A stretch of 64,000 bases of DNA from the NCBI RefSeq assembly GCF_036365825.1, contig NZ_CP142674.1, positions 1-64,000 of the forward strand, written 5' to 3'. The notes under the pieces are model-generated. The model had not been told where the DNA came from and made no database searches. It saw only the letters and a program-made list of their open reading frames with translations. The stretch is from Qipengyuania sp. HL-TH1. Lineage in GTDB: Bacteria; Pseudomonadota; Alphaproteobacteria; Sphingomonadales; Sphingomonadaceae. The position numbers were made by a program, and so were the translations under genes. Below, one piece after another: positions 50,505-59,425 of this stretch (the first letter of the stretch is position 1; each line of letters opens with the position of its first letter).

Positions 50505-50867
50505 ATGTTGAAGAAGATGATGATCGCCGCCGCATTCGCAGGCGCATTCATGGCCGTACCCGCGGCCGCCCAAGACGCTGGCAATGATGTCCATGCGAAG
50601 CACCAGGCAGCCGTTACGTCGGCCGTGGCCGACGGCACCAACACGGCAGCGAGCAACGTCGCCAGGCAGATGCTCGACATGGTCGCAAAGGAAGCGAAGG
50701 TGCGGGCCGCGATCGATCAGAGCGGGGCGGCCAAGAAGCGTCTCATCTCGCTCAACGACGCGGTCCGCTGCGCCGACTGCGAGGAGGAAAAACACCATAA
50801 GTGCGACGACGCCAAGTGCGACGACGCGGCGAAGTGCAAGAAAGCGAAATGCCAAGGCAAGGCATGA
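50505..50867 (+). CDS. Secreted Cys-rich small protein
   Basis: This 120-aa protein has an N-terminal signal peptide (MLKKMMIAAAFAGAFMAV, cleavage near AAAQ at ~22). The mature part is helical and ends with CADCEEEKHHKCDDAKCDD and further Cys/Lys/Asp repeats that may bind metal in the periplasm. AAGGGAAACG precedes the ATG, and it overlaps the next gene by 4 bp. Function is unknown. Confidence 0.65.
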   Translation: MLKKMMIAAAFAGAFMAVPAAAQDAGNDVHAKHQAAVTSAVADGTNTAASNVARQMLDMVAKEAKVRAAIDQSGAAKKRLISLNDAVRCADCEEEKHHKCDDAKCDDAAKCKKAKCQGKA

Positions 50868-51331
50868 GAATGAACGGAGGGGTCGTGATCGTCGACGAGC
50901 CGCAAGTGCAATGCCCCTTTTGCCGGGGTTTCATGCCGGGCTGGCTATCGCGCTATCCCGGCAAGGCCTGCACGCTCTGTGAGCGGCCCCTCCTTCTCGT
51001 TCCTTCTGCATCGTCCGTTCGACACCGCTCGATTCTGAGCGCCCTCGACGTCGCCAAAGTCATCATGCTGCCGGTCATGGTCGGCGCGACCATTTCGTTC
51101 GGGTTCGGTCGCCTTGGCATCGACGGCTTCGCGCAGATCGTCGCTGCCAGCCTCCTCGCCTGGGGGATGATCGATGTCTGGGACGGAACGGCAGGGCTGA
51201 AGACGGGCATCGACAAGGTGAAGAAGCAGATCCGCCGCGGCGCCGCCGCGCGCAAGATGTCGATCGCCAAGACCATCTTCGGGCTGTCGTCGACCATCCT
51301 GGGCGGGCTTGGCCTGCTGATGGCGAGCTGA
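50864..51331 (+). CDS. Zinc-ribbon membrane protein
   Basis: This ~155-aa protein begins with a zinc-ribbon-like CPFCRGF...CTLCERP, followed by two or three hydrophobic segments (VAKVIMLPVMVGATISFGFG, then IVAASLLAWGMIDVW, then TIFGLSSTILGGLGLLMA). ATG 50864 overlaps the previous stop by 4 bp. No family is recognised. Confidence 0.6.
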   Translation: MRMNGGVVIVDEPQVQCPFCRGFMPGWLSRYPGKACTLCERPLLLVPSASSVRHRSILSALDVAKVIMLPVMVGATISFGFGRLGIDGFAQIVAASLLAWGMIDVWDGTAGLKTGIDKVKKQIRRGAAARKMSIAKTIFGLSSTILGGLGLLMAS

Positions 51332-51333
51332 CG

Positions 51334-51993
51334 ATGGGCATCGACGATCGTGAATACATGAAGGAACGATACCGCAGGCGCGGGGGAGCCGTCGGTATAC
51401 CTATCTGGCGCGATCGCCACGCTCGCATGGAATATGACGAGGCGGACATGGTCGCCGGCCGTTATCGCGCACAAGCCGGCTCGATGCTTCGCCTGGGTCC
51501 TACCAGCTCCGCAACCGGTTCGAGAAAGAACATGCTCGCCGCGGCTGCGCTCGGGTTTGCCGCGATCGTCTATGTCCTCGCCGCACAGCCTTTCGGCGAT
51601 GTCCTCGATTTCAGCGGGCTGCCGAAGACCGGCGAGTTTCGCGTGCTCGCGAAACTACGCGCGGAGCCAACAGGGTTGCTCAAGATCGCCGCGCCGGACG
51701 AGGATATCGCGCTGCATCTGCTGGACGCCCACGACCGCGAAGTGTTCGTCGGATTCGTCCGGAAAGACGAAGAAAGCGCGCTGACGGTACCTGCCGGCCG
51801 ATGGCATACCATCGTCACTTCGGGAACGGCCGAGAGCCTGCAGGTCGCAACGGACCTCACGCTTGGCCATCCCCTTGGCATTATCGAGATCTCTCCGGGG
51901 GAGGCTGTCACCGCCTCGCGCGTGGCTGAGGACCAGCAAACGGAGAGCGAACAGTGTCAAAAGCCTTGGAAAACGCGATTCCGCGTCAGATAG
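51334..51993 (+). CDS. Hypothetical single-span protein
   Basis: This 219-aa protein has a basic cytoplasmic N-terminus, one membrane helix (MLAAAALGFAAIVYVLAA, ~68-86) and a soluble C-terminal domain likely in the periplasm. It starts 3 bp after the previous stop. Its last 13 codons lie in the first unit of a 280-bp tandem repeat, so the current C-terminus may be repeat-derived. Confidence 0.55.
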   Translation: MGIDDREYMKERYRRRGGAVGIPIWRDRHARMEYDEADMVAGRYRAQAGSMLRLGPTSSATGSRKNMLAAAALGFAAIVYVLAAQPFGDVLDFSGLPKTGEFRVLAKLRAEPTGLLKIAAPDEDIALHLLDAHDREVFVGFVRKDEESALTVPAGRWHTIVTSGTAESLQVATDLTLGHPLGIIEISPGEAVTASRVAEDQQTESEQCQKPWKTRFRVR

Positions 51994-52038
51994 CGCGAGA
52001 GTCTCAGTTCCTCTGGCTATGGAAGCGCACGATAAACT

Positions 52039-52233
52039 ATGTATATCAATGCTATACCAATAAATCACGCACCGACGGATATTTTTTTACCAATCGAGCC
52101 AGACACGAGTTCTCAGATAGCTACAGTGGACAACCGTCAACGGAGAAACCAGCACAACTACTGGCTCGGCTGCCTGGTCCTGCCCGTGCTCCTTTATGCG
52201 ATCGTGCGACTTCTGGTTCACCTAGCAAGCTAG
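52039..52233 (+). CDS. Small membrane peptide in repeat unit 1
   Basis: A 64-aa peptide ends with one membrane helix (NYWLGCLVLPVLLYAIVRLL). The homologous frame in unit 2 retains HDYWVGCLILPVLLYAIVRL. V/I swaps and silent changes between the copies favour real coding. An ATG starts unit 1; no ribosome site is obvious. Confidence 0.45.
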   Translation: MYINAIPINHAPTDIFLPIEPDTSSQIATVDNRQRRNQHNYWLGCLVLPVLLYAIVRLLVHLAS

Positions 52234-52401
52234 CGGCACTCACGGCAGGGTCAGATGGTTCGCAGCTAGGACTCAATCTGTCAAAAGCCTCGGAAAACGG
52301 GATTCCGCGCCAGATAGAGCGAGATTCTCATTTCGTGTGGCTGGCAGCAAGCCCAATCTGCACAGCAAAACAATACTTTAACGGGCACGCGCGTTCCGAC
52401 C

Positions 52402-52557
52402 GACATTTTTTTGCCAATCGAGCAAACCGCAAATTTTCGGATAACAACAGTGGATGACCGGAAACGGAGAAACCTGCACGATTACTGGGTTGGCTGTCTG
52501 ATTTTGCCGGTGCTCCTTTATGCGATCGTGCGGCTTCTAATTCACCTAGCAAGCTAG
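52402..52557 (+). pseudogene. Start-less duplicate of the membrane peptide
   Basis: Unit 2 keeps the conserved frame from PTDIFLPIE to HLAS-stop but has no ATG or GTG in frame; only a TTG at about 52411 could serve. It is probably a decaying copy. Confidence 0.4.
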
Positions 52558-52601
52558 CCGGGGGTCACGACCGAGCGAGGCGATCCGCTGGTTGGCTTTC
52601 A

Positions 52602-53321
52602 TCAAACCTCAGCTACAGCGAATTCGGGCGAGCCTGCCCAGGTAAGCTCCCAAGTCGCTCCTTGTCGGATGTTCTGGACAAGTGTCGTGCGGAATGTCGC
52701 CAGGCAGCTTCCACCGGCCCGGCGTGACGACGGATAGACAACACCACCGAAATCGGCGCCTCGCAGTTCCCGCGCCAGTTTTTGCCCCGCTGCATGGCCA
52801 CTTTCCTCAACGGGATCGAGGTAGTCCGCTCCGTCCTGGTCGCGCAGATCCACGAAAGGTCCCAGAAACCCTGCGATCAGTTCACGGTACCGCGTGACGT
52901 TCTCATAGCGGCCGACGTTGTGCAGTTCGCGGGTCAGATGGTGACCGACTTCCGCCACAGCGGTCTCGTTCGGCGCATCACCGAACGCCGCGTACCATGC
53001 ACCGCGATTGCCGTCGTTGAAGCGGCTGCCTTGAGGACGCGTGTAACAGAATGCCGCGTTCACATAGGTCCAACCATAACCGTAGGCAGATGTCAGCAGT
53101 TCGTCCTGCCGCACCTCGGAAGGCAGCGGCATATTCTCGTTTTGCCGGAGTGAAGTCTTTCGCTCGATCTCCTCCAGAAAGGCGAGTGCGGCGTCCGTGT
53201 CCGCCAGCGGAGCCATCGCGGGCTCTTCGATATAGGCTGTGCTTATCAGCCGGATTGTCGCCGGTTCGACGATCTCAACAAGCGGTAATCCTCGTGGGAC
53301 CGTGTTTTCGACAAGCTGCAC
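52602..53321 (-). CDS. RES-domain toxin
   Basis: This 239-aa protein has the RES motif region AAFCYTRPQGSRFNDGN followed by AWYAAFGDAPNETAVAEVGHH, holding the Arg and Glu expected of NAD+-degrading or ADP-ribosylating RES toxins (MbcT, ParT). It lies 7 bp after a DUF2384-type antitoxin and starts with GTG behind GAGG. The family's action is depletion of NAD+ or modification of a host enzyme; which applies here is unknown. Confidence 0.8.
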   Translation of the reverse strand: MQLVENTVPRGLPLVEIVEPATIRLISTAYIEEPAMAPLADTDAALAFLEEIERKTSLRQNENMPLPSEVRQDELLTSAYGYGWTYVNAAFCYTRPQGSRFNDGNRGAWYAAFGDAPNETAVAEVGHHLTRELHNVGRYENVTRYRELIAGFLGPFVDLRDQDGADYLDPVEESGHAAGQKLARELRGADFGGVVYPSSRRAGGSCLATFRTTLVQNIRQGATWELTWAGSPEFAVAEV

Positions 53322-53328
53322 GGCCGCC

Positions 53329-53739
53329 TCACAAGCCGCCGCGCAGCGCGTCGATATGCTGGCGGACCGCCGCCATCGCGGGAATACCGCCGGCGATCAT
53401 CATATCGACCGGCCGCCTGCCATTGTAGGGCGCGCCTTTGTTGGCCAGCGTCGGCCACTCGGTGGTAAGCGGCCCGTTGAACAAGAGCCGCAACCCCTTG
53501 AAGATGCCGATGATGAGGCTTGCGCGCGTGACCTTGTCGCGATCAAGGCGACCCTTGAACGCATCCTGCTTCATCCGGTCCCAAGTAGCTTGGGGAACAT
53601 CGAACAGCGCCGCACCTTCCTGACCGGATAGATCCCAGTGCTGGGCGGCACGAACCACAGCTTTCACGATCACGGAGACCTGCTCGCGATCGGCGATCGG
53701 GGCGACCTGTGGGCGCTCTAAGTCCTGGACGCTTGTCAT
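53329..53739 (-). CDS. Xre/MbcA/ParS-type antitoxin (DUF2384)
   Basis: This 136-aa protein has the bipartite layout of antitoxins paired with RES toxins: an N-terminal HTH-like region (WDLSGQEGAALFDVPQATWD) and a C-terminal DUF2384 toxin-binding segment (NGPLTTEWPTLANKGAPYNG, then RPVDMMIAGG). The ATG has AAGAGGTGAAG upstream, and a near-perfect palindrome lies in the promoter. It should both neutralise the toxin and repress the operon. Confidence 0.85.
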   Translation of the reverse strand: MTSVQDLERPQVAPIADREQVSVIVKAVVRAAQHWDLSGQEGAALFDVPQATWDRMKQDAFKGRLDRDKVTRASLIIGIFKGLRLLFNGPLTTEWPTLANKGAPYNGRRPVDMMIAGGIPAMAAVRQHIDALRGGL

Positions 53740-53751
53740 GCTTCACCTCTT

Positions 53752-53773
53752 ATGATAGAGATATCTATATCAT
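53752..53773. promoter_or_regulatory. Operator-like palindrome of the RES operon
   Basis: ATGATAGAGATATCTATATCAT is 22 bp with two mismatches to perfect dyad symmetry, only 13 bp from the antitoxin start. It is probably the antitoxin's binding site and may also influence the divergent DUF2235 gene. Confidence 0.65.
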
Positions 53774-53823
53774 ATGAGGTCCGATTGCAAGTGCAGTCGG
53801 ACGTGCAAACGAGGCAGACCACC

Positions 53824-55296
53824 GTGTCGAAGAACATTTTGATATTTTCCGATGGCACCGGTCAATACGGTGGGCTGAAACCCGACCAGCGCCTGTCGAA
53901 CATCTACAAGCTCTACGCCGCGGCGCGCCCTTCCATCGACAATTGCATCGACCCTGCCGACCAGGTCGCATTCTACGATTCGGGCCTTGGCACAGGAGAA
54001 GATGGGGGCGGATGGGGTCAGCGCCTTTCGCGTATATTCGGTTTGGCCTTCGGTACCGGTATCAGCGACAATATTGCCGACTGCTACGAGGCGATCCTCA
54101 AGCACTACGAGCCGGGCGATCGTATCTATCTCTTCGGGTTCAGTCGCGGCGCCTACACCGCGCGGTGCGTGGCGAATGTGCTGAACCTGTGCGGGGTCCC
54201 GCAAACGCGCGAAGGTGGCCCTATCCCGCGCGGCGGGAAAGCGCTGCGCGACATCGCCGAGGAAGCCGTGTTCGAAGTCTATGAGCACGGTGCCGGCAAA
54301 CCACGCGGCGACTACGAAGAAGAGCGCGAGGAGAAGGCGCGCCGATTTCGAGCGAAATACAATTGCTGCGGCGAAGGACTGGATGGCGAGGAGCAGGGCA
54401 ATGTCGCGCCGTACTTTATCGGCGTTTTCGATACGGTGGCCTCACTCGGGACGGCGCGCGCACGGACCTTCATTTTCGCCAGCTTCTTTCTTTCCCTCGG
54501 CGCCGCCCTGATCGCGGGGTTCTGGATCAAGTCTGCATGGGCTGCAGCTCTTCTGGCGATCCCCGCTCTCTGGTTGCTCTACAAGGGGCTCGGCATGGCG
54601 AAGCGGCAATGGAAGACCATTACCGACTGGCCAAAACCTGGCCAAAAGCGATCGCACAGCGCCAAGTGGAACATGAAGAACGCAGACAGGTTCCTCGACA
54701 CGAACGTGCGCTTTGCGCGCCATGCATGCTCGATCGATGAAGACCGCAAGCATTTCCCCATCGCAGGCTGGGGCTATTCCTCCGACGTTCAGCGCATGGA
54801 TCACCTCGATCCGCCCTGGCTTCGCCAGGTCTGGTTTGCCGGCAACCACTCGGACGTTGGGGGTAGCCATCCAGAAGACGAGTCGCGGCTTTCCGATATT
54901 GCCTTGCAGTGGATGGTGGAACAGCTCGACGAAACCAAGCATCCGATAGAACTGAACCGGGCCCGCCTCAACCTGTGGCCCGATGCGCTCGGAATCCAGC
55001 ATGATGAGCGCCGAGCGCTGCTCGACGCCCCCTGGCAGGCCCTGCTACCCAGGAAATGGCGAAAGACATGGCCGCAGGAAGCCAGATCCATCAATCCGCA
55101 AGCGGAATTGCATCCGAGCGTTTTCGAGCGCGCTCGCGCAACGTCAGTCAGGAACTACGACCGGCACGAGCCTTACCGGCCGAGCGCGCTCCAGAAGCAC
55201 GAGAAACTCTTGGCAGCCGGGTCGACGACCGAGCCTCCGGCGCAACCGATCAGCCCCGATAGGCCGGGCGCCGAGGGCAACCAGACCGATCCGTAA
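53824..55296 (+). CDS. DUF2235 alpha/beta hydrolase with two membrane segments
   Basis: This ~490-aa protein opens with KNILIFSDGTGQYGG and has the nucleophile elbow GFSRG near residue 106, the signature of DUF2235 hydrolases, which include Tle1 phospholipase effectors. Two hydrophobic helices lie near 213-234 and 237-255. The GTG at 53824 fits the family start; the frame is open 24 codons upstream. It sits between a RES toxin-antitoxin pair and the nuclease-TPR-GreAB-C-PIN gene, without type VI secretion genes, so a membrane-attacking defence effector is more likely than a secreted one. Confidence 0.75.
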   Translation: MSKNILIFSDGTGQYGGLKPDQRLSNIYKLYAAARPSIDNCIDPADQVAFYDSGLGTGEDGGGWGQRLSRIFGLAFGTGISDNIADCYEAILKHYEPGDRIYLFGFSRGAYTARCVANVLNLCGVPQTREGGPIPRGGKALRDIAEEAVFEVYEHGAGKPRGDYEEEREEKARRFRAKYNCCGEGLDGEEQGNVAPYFIGVFDTVASLGTARARTFIFASFFLSLGAALIAGFWIKSAWAAALLAIPALWLLYKGLGMAKRQWKTITDWPKPGQKRSHSAKWNMKNADRFLDTNVRFARHACSIDEDRKHFPIAGWGYSSDVQRMDHLDPPWLRQVWFAGNHSDVGGSHPEDESRLSDIALQWMVEQLDETKHPIELNRARLNLWPDALGIQHDERRALLDAPWQALLPRKWRKTWPQEARSINPQAELHPSVFERARATSVRNYDRHEPYRPSALQKHEKLLAAGSTTEPPAQPISPDRPGAEGNQTDP

Positions 55297-55391
55297 CTGG
55301 TCACGCCGTTCGCCACAGACCGACATGCAACCGAGAACCCGGCCAACCCTATAGAATTAGCCTCCCAGTTTCGAAAGCTCCGTTACCCACG

Positions 55392-58300
55392 ATGCCCTCC
55401 TCGACAATCATCAAGATGCCATCGGACGACAAGGCCTTCGAGGAAAACTGTGTGCCGCTGTTCTGCGGCGTCCTGAATGACCCGAACGTCAAGCTCGTCG
55501 GCACGCGGGGCAAAGCCCAATCGGGGATCGATCTGACCGGCAGGCGCGACCGCGATCCCACGCAGCTGGTCGGTATCCAGTGCAAGCTCATCACGCGTGG
55601 CGGAAAGCTCACCGAGGAGATCGTCCGCGCCGACTTCGCCAAAGCCCTGCAGATCACTCCGGCGCTGACCGAATTCATCGTCGCCACCACCGCGAACGAC
55701 GATCTCGAATACGATCGCATTGCAAACACGCTGTCGCAGGAGCAGGCGGCGCTCGGCCGCCGAATCGACGTCCAGGTCTGGGGATGGGACACGCTCCAAC
55801 CGAAAATTCGCGCGCATAAGGCGGCGCTCGATGCGTTCGATCCCGGTCACAGCGCATCGACCGATCGGATTGTGGCCCTGGGAGAGGAATCTCTCGAGCG
55901 CCATGGCCATACGAAAGCAGCCGTCGATCGCGGGTTCGAGATGCAGGAGCGCATCCTGAGAACGGTGACGGCCATCGATGCTGGCCGCAGCGGTGAACTG
56001 GATGTTCACCTCGATCTCCAGATCGATGGGTATCGCGACATCCTCAACGGCGGCAAACCGCACACCGCGCTCGGCCTGCTCGAGAACCTCGAAGCAAAAT
56101 TGACCGCAAACAGTTCTGCAGCGATACGTGCGCGCACTCGCGCCAATATCGGCCTCGCCTACCAGCGGCTCGGCGATGACGAGCGAGCCGGCGAACTGCT
56201 TCTCGAAGCCTACGAGCTCAATCCCGACGATCCGAAAGTCGCTACCAATCGCGCTCTTGGCCTTCAGCTTCTCGGACGCTTCGAGGAGTCGACGCAGTGG
56301 GCGCGCGCGCGGCTGCGAGAAGATTCCTCCGACGAACACGCCGCCGCCTTCCTGCTCCAGGCGGCGACGTTTCTCACGGACCTGGACGATCCGAGTGCAG
56401 ATATCCCCGAAGAGCTCTGCAACAGCGAGCTGGTCCGTATCTATCGCTGCGCCTTCTTGCGCTCACGCGGCCGTGACGACGAATGGCGGCAACTGGCGAT
56501 CAAGAACTGGCACGACAATCCTGACAGCCTTCCCGCGGGCCGGCTTGCCGGCGATGCCTACCTCGAGATCGCGATCGGCGATGGCCGGTTCGAACGATCG
56601 GCAAAGATCGACTCCATTAGGCAGGAGGCGCTCGCATCTGCGCGCGACCTCCTGCAAAACTACTGGGACGAGGTGCGGCAATACGAAAACGCCGATCAAA
56701 ACACCTACAATTGCGTCGCCTGCAATCTAATCACCGCCTATCGCGCTCTTGGCCATCCCGAGAAAGCCGACACGATCGCCACGCAATTGCTCGCGATCGC
56801 TCCCACCGACGAGAACGCGCTGATGAACGCGGCCTACGCATCGATGGACCAAGGGCACCATGAGAACGCACTGGGCCATGCTCGCAAGCTCGATGACGGG
56901 CCGGCGAAGACCGCCCTGCTGTTGCATATCTGGTCGGCGCAATCCAACTGGGTGAGCATCCTGGACTACAAATCCGACGAACGGCGCAGCGCTTTGTCGG
57001 AAGCCGTCCAGGAGCAATACGACGCGATGGTTTTCCGCGCGACCTACGCGGCCGACACGTCGCTCGATTGCCGCGAAGACGCAGATATTTTGCTGGCACG
57101 CTGGCCGGCCTCGCTGCCGGTGCATGTCACGGTAGCCGATGCCCTCAGCCACCGCGGTTCGGACCGCTTGGGTCACGTGATCGACAGAGCGATGGGGCTG
57201 GTCACCGATGCCACGAACTTTGGCCATCGATCGATGCTCGCGCATCTGTTCTACCTCGAAGAGCGATGGGACGATGTCATCGGAACGCTCAGTGGCTTCG
57301 TCGCGCTTGATCGCGACACCGTACAGCTGTCCTGGTTGGCCCTTTCGCATGCGAACAGCGACGAGCGAACCAGGGCGAGCACCTTCTTCCGCGAACTGTC
57401 TCCCGAATTGCTCGCAACGTCGAAATACGCCCGCCTTGCGGGAGCGGCCGAGCACAACCGCGGCGATGTGAAAGCGGCCGAGCGGTATCTCCGCATGGCA
57501 ATAGCGGACGACCCCAACGATCTACGCGCGCACTTGCTGCTACAAAGCGCGCTTCAGCGGGCGAACAAGTCCAGAGATGCGCAAGATCACATCCTGCCGC
57601 TCGACGAAACGAAGCTTGTCGGAAACCCCCATGATCGCCTGCGACTGGCGATGCTCCTGCGCCATTTCGGGGAGGCTGGACGCGCACTCGAACTGGCATT
57701 CGATGCCGCATCGCAAAATCGCGGGGACCGCGAGATCGTCTCGTCGTATCCCGGTTTGATTTTTACCGACGAGGAACTTCCCTCGTCGATTGCGATGGCC
57801 AAGGGCCTTGGCCCAAACTTCTGGTTCAGGCTCGAAGGCGTCGATGGCGAGGAGCCTGTCGAGGGCATTCTCAGCGACGAGCCAATCCCGGAGGTCCAGA
57901 CTTTTCCGGGAACCCATGCTCTCGCGGCGGCGCTTGCAGGAAAGGTCGTCGGCGACAGCGTGACCCTCCCGCAGAACATGGGGCCCGACCTCACTTATGA
58001 AGTGAAAGAGGCGAAGCACAGATACATCTGGCTGCTCCACGATATCATGCACACGCACGGGGCCCGGTTTCCGGAAGAGACCGCGATGTTCTCGCTGAAA
58101 ACCAGGGAAGGGGATGTCCAGCCCATCCTCGACATGGCGAAAGAGATGTCGGAACGCGGGCGCTCGATTATCGATGTCTATCTCGAAAACGCGATACCGC
58201 TTGCTGCCGTCGCTCCGATGTGCCGCAAGAACGTCATCGAGATGGCAGACCATCTCGTCATCATCGGCGAGGATCTTAGGACCTGCCTCGGCGATCACGG

Positions 58301-59333
58301 CGAACGAAACAACGCGCAGCAAGCGGTCGTCGAGGGCAAGGGGCAAGCTGCGGCTCTGGACACGATCGCGGTCTGGCGCGCGAGCCAGCTCGGGGTGCTG
58401 GACGATCTACGCGATTGGTTCGGAACACTTTATGTCGCGCAATCCTCGTTCGATGAACTGCTGGAATTACGGTCGAGTTCGGAATTCGCGTCGCGGCAGG
58501 ATACCGGGTTCCTCGGCTATCACGAGGGCAAGCACTTTCGTAGCGAGCTTACGGCAGAGGAGGCTGGTGCGCAGAAAGCGCGGATTGATGCGGCGCTCGA
58601 GGACATCCAGCGCTGCTGCGAAATTGTCCCTGTCGACGATTCCCAGTCGATCGAAGGCGGGTGGAAATCCGCGCTGGCCGAAAACTCGTTGCTTCTTGAT
58701 CCGATCCTGGCCGCGCGCGAACGCGATTGCCTGCTGCTTTCCGAAGAATTGAACACCAAACAGCTGGCACATCAGCTCGGCATCGCACGCACTTCGTGGC
58801 TGCAGGCCACCTTGATGACGATGGCCGAACAAGGCGCGCTCGCAAACGGAAGCTACTACCGCGCGACCGCCCGGCTCGCTGTCTCGCGCCACGGGCACGT
58901 GTCGCTCAGCGGAGACGCACTGCTCGGCATTCTCCTGCTCGAAGATGAGTTTGCCTTCGAGTATTTCGGAGCCGCGAGCCGCTACATCGGCGGCGCAAAA
59001 GCCGAGCCGGTCTCGCATATCGAGGCGGTGAAAGGCTTCGCGCTCGCTGTTGCGTCCGCTAAACTTCCTGAATGGCAAAGAGGGCGAGCTTTGGGCTTGT
59101 TAATTGGTCGTCTTATCGCCGGCCGATCGGACTGGCATCCACTTCTGTTTGTTCTCGAACTGCAGCTGCGAGCTTTGCGAGCACGGCTATCGAACGCGCG
59201 CTGGGCGCACGACTATCTCATCGAGTGGTTGCGGGGCCATTTCATCGGCATCGACGAAGTTCGCGAAGACCCGAGACTAACCACGCGTAAGAAGAAGCGG
59301 ATCGCCAAAGCTAGAACCAGGAGATCGTCTTGA
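55392..59333 (+). CDS. Restriction-like nuclease-TPR-GreAB-C-PIN conflict protein
   Basis: This 1313-aa protein has four parts. Residues ~10-150 form a restriction-like nuclease with QSGID and QCK (Asp47, Gln63-x-Lys65), as in Mrr-type enzymes. Residues ~200-800 are tetratricopeptide-like repeats. Residues ~835-880 resemble the C-terminal domain of GreA/GreB (FPGTHALAAALAGKVVGDSV). Residues ~985-1190 resemble the PIN domain linked to TPR-GreAB-C proteins (LDTIAVWRASQLGVLDD, then LLLSEELNTKQLAHQLG). Aravind and colleagues predicted this combination as a biological-conflict effector. A second ATG is eight codons downstream. Next to Gabija, anti-phage function is likely but unproven. Confidence 0.7.
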   Translation: MPSSTIIKMPSDDKAFEENCVPLFCGVLNDPNVKLVGTRGKAQSGIDLTGRRDRDPTQLVGIQCKLITRGGKLTEEIVRADFAKALQITPALTEFIVATTANDDLEYDRIANTLSQEQAALGRRIDVQVWGWDTLQPKIRAHKAALDAFDPGHSASTDRIVALGEESLERHGHTKAAVDRGFEMQERILRTVTAIDAGRSGELDVHLDLQIDGYRDILNGGKPHTALGLLENLEAKLTANSSAAIRARTRANIGLAYQRLGDDERAGELLLEAYELNPDDPKVATNRALGLQLLGRFEESTQWARARLREDSSDEHAAAFLLQAATFLTDLDDPSADIPEELCNSELVRIYRCAFLRSRGRDDEWRQLAIKNWHDNPDSLPAGRLAGDAYLEIAIGDGRFERSAKIDSIRQEALASARDLLQNYWDEVRQYENADQNTYNCVACNLITAYRALGHPEKADTIATQLLAIAPTDENALMNAAYASMDQGHHENALGHARKLDDGPAKTALLLHIWSAQSNWVSILDYKSDERRSALSEAVQEQYDAMVFRATYAADTSLDCREDADILLARWPASLPVHVTVADALSHRGSDRLGHVIDRAMGLVTDATNFGHRSMLAHLFYLEERWDDVIGTLSGFVALDRDTVQLSWLALSHANSDERTRASTFFRELSPELLATSKYARLAGAAEHNRGDVKAAERYLRMAIADDPNDLRAHLLLQSALQRANKSRDAQDHILPLDETKLVGNPHDRLRLAMLLRHFGEAGRALELAFDAASQNRGDREIVSSYPGLIFTDEELPSSIAMAKGLGPNFWFRLEGVDGEEPVEGILSDEPIPEVQTFPGTHALAAALAGKVVGDSVTLPQNMGPDLTYEVKEAKHRYIWLLHDIMHTHGARFPEETAMFSLKTREGDVQPILDMAKEMSERGRSIIDVYLENAIPLAAVAPMCRKNVIEMADHLVIIGEDLRTCLGDHGERNNAQQAVVEGKGQAAALDTIAVWRASQLGVLDDLRDWFGTLYVAQSSFDELLELRSSSEFASRQDTGFLGYHEGKHFRSELTAEEAGAQKARIDAALEDIQRCCEIVPVDDSQSIEGGWKSALAENSLLLDPILAARERDCLLLSEELNTKQLAHQLGIARTSWLQATLMTMAEQGALANGSYYRATARLAVSRHGHVSLSGDALLGILLLEDEFAFEYFGAASRYIGGAKAEPVSHIEAVKGFALAVASAKLPEWQRGRALGLLIGRLIAGRSDWHPLLFVLELQLRALRARLSNARWAHDYLIEWLRGHFIGIDEVREDPRLTTRKKKRIAKARTRRSS

Positions 59334-59425
59334 TTGCTCCGGCCGCAAACCGGGAAAGCCAAAATTTGCTTGCCGCTTGGTTTAACAAGAATGATTCACA
59401 CCTTCCCTTCCGCGCGGACGCCGTG

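Larger units (their letters stand above)
51955..52557 (+). repeat. Two ~280-bp imperfect tandem repeats
   Basis: Units 51955-52234 and 52279-52557 both begin TGTCAAAAGCCT and end CACCTAGCAAGCTAGC. They are clearly related but diverged. Each carries the coding end of a small membrane peptide; changes there are mostly silent or conservative, which suggests the peptide was under selection in both. Confidence 0.85.

Noticed and set aside
53824..55296. Type VI secretion effector
   Set aside because: The DUF2235 domain fits Tle1, but there is no VgrG, PAAR, Hcp or immunity gene around it.
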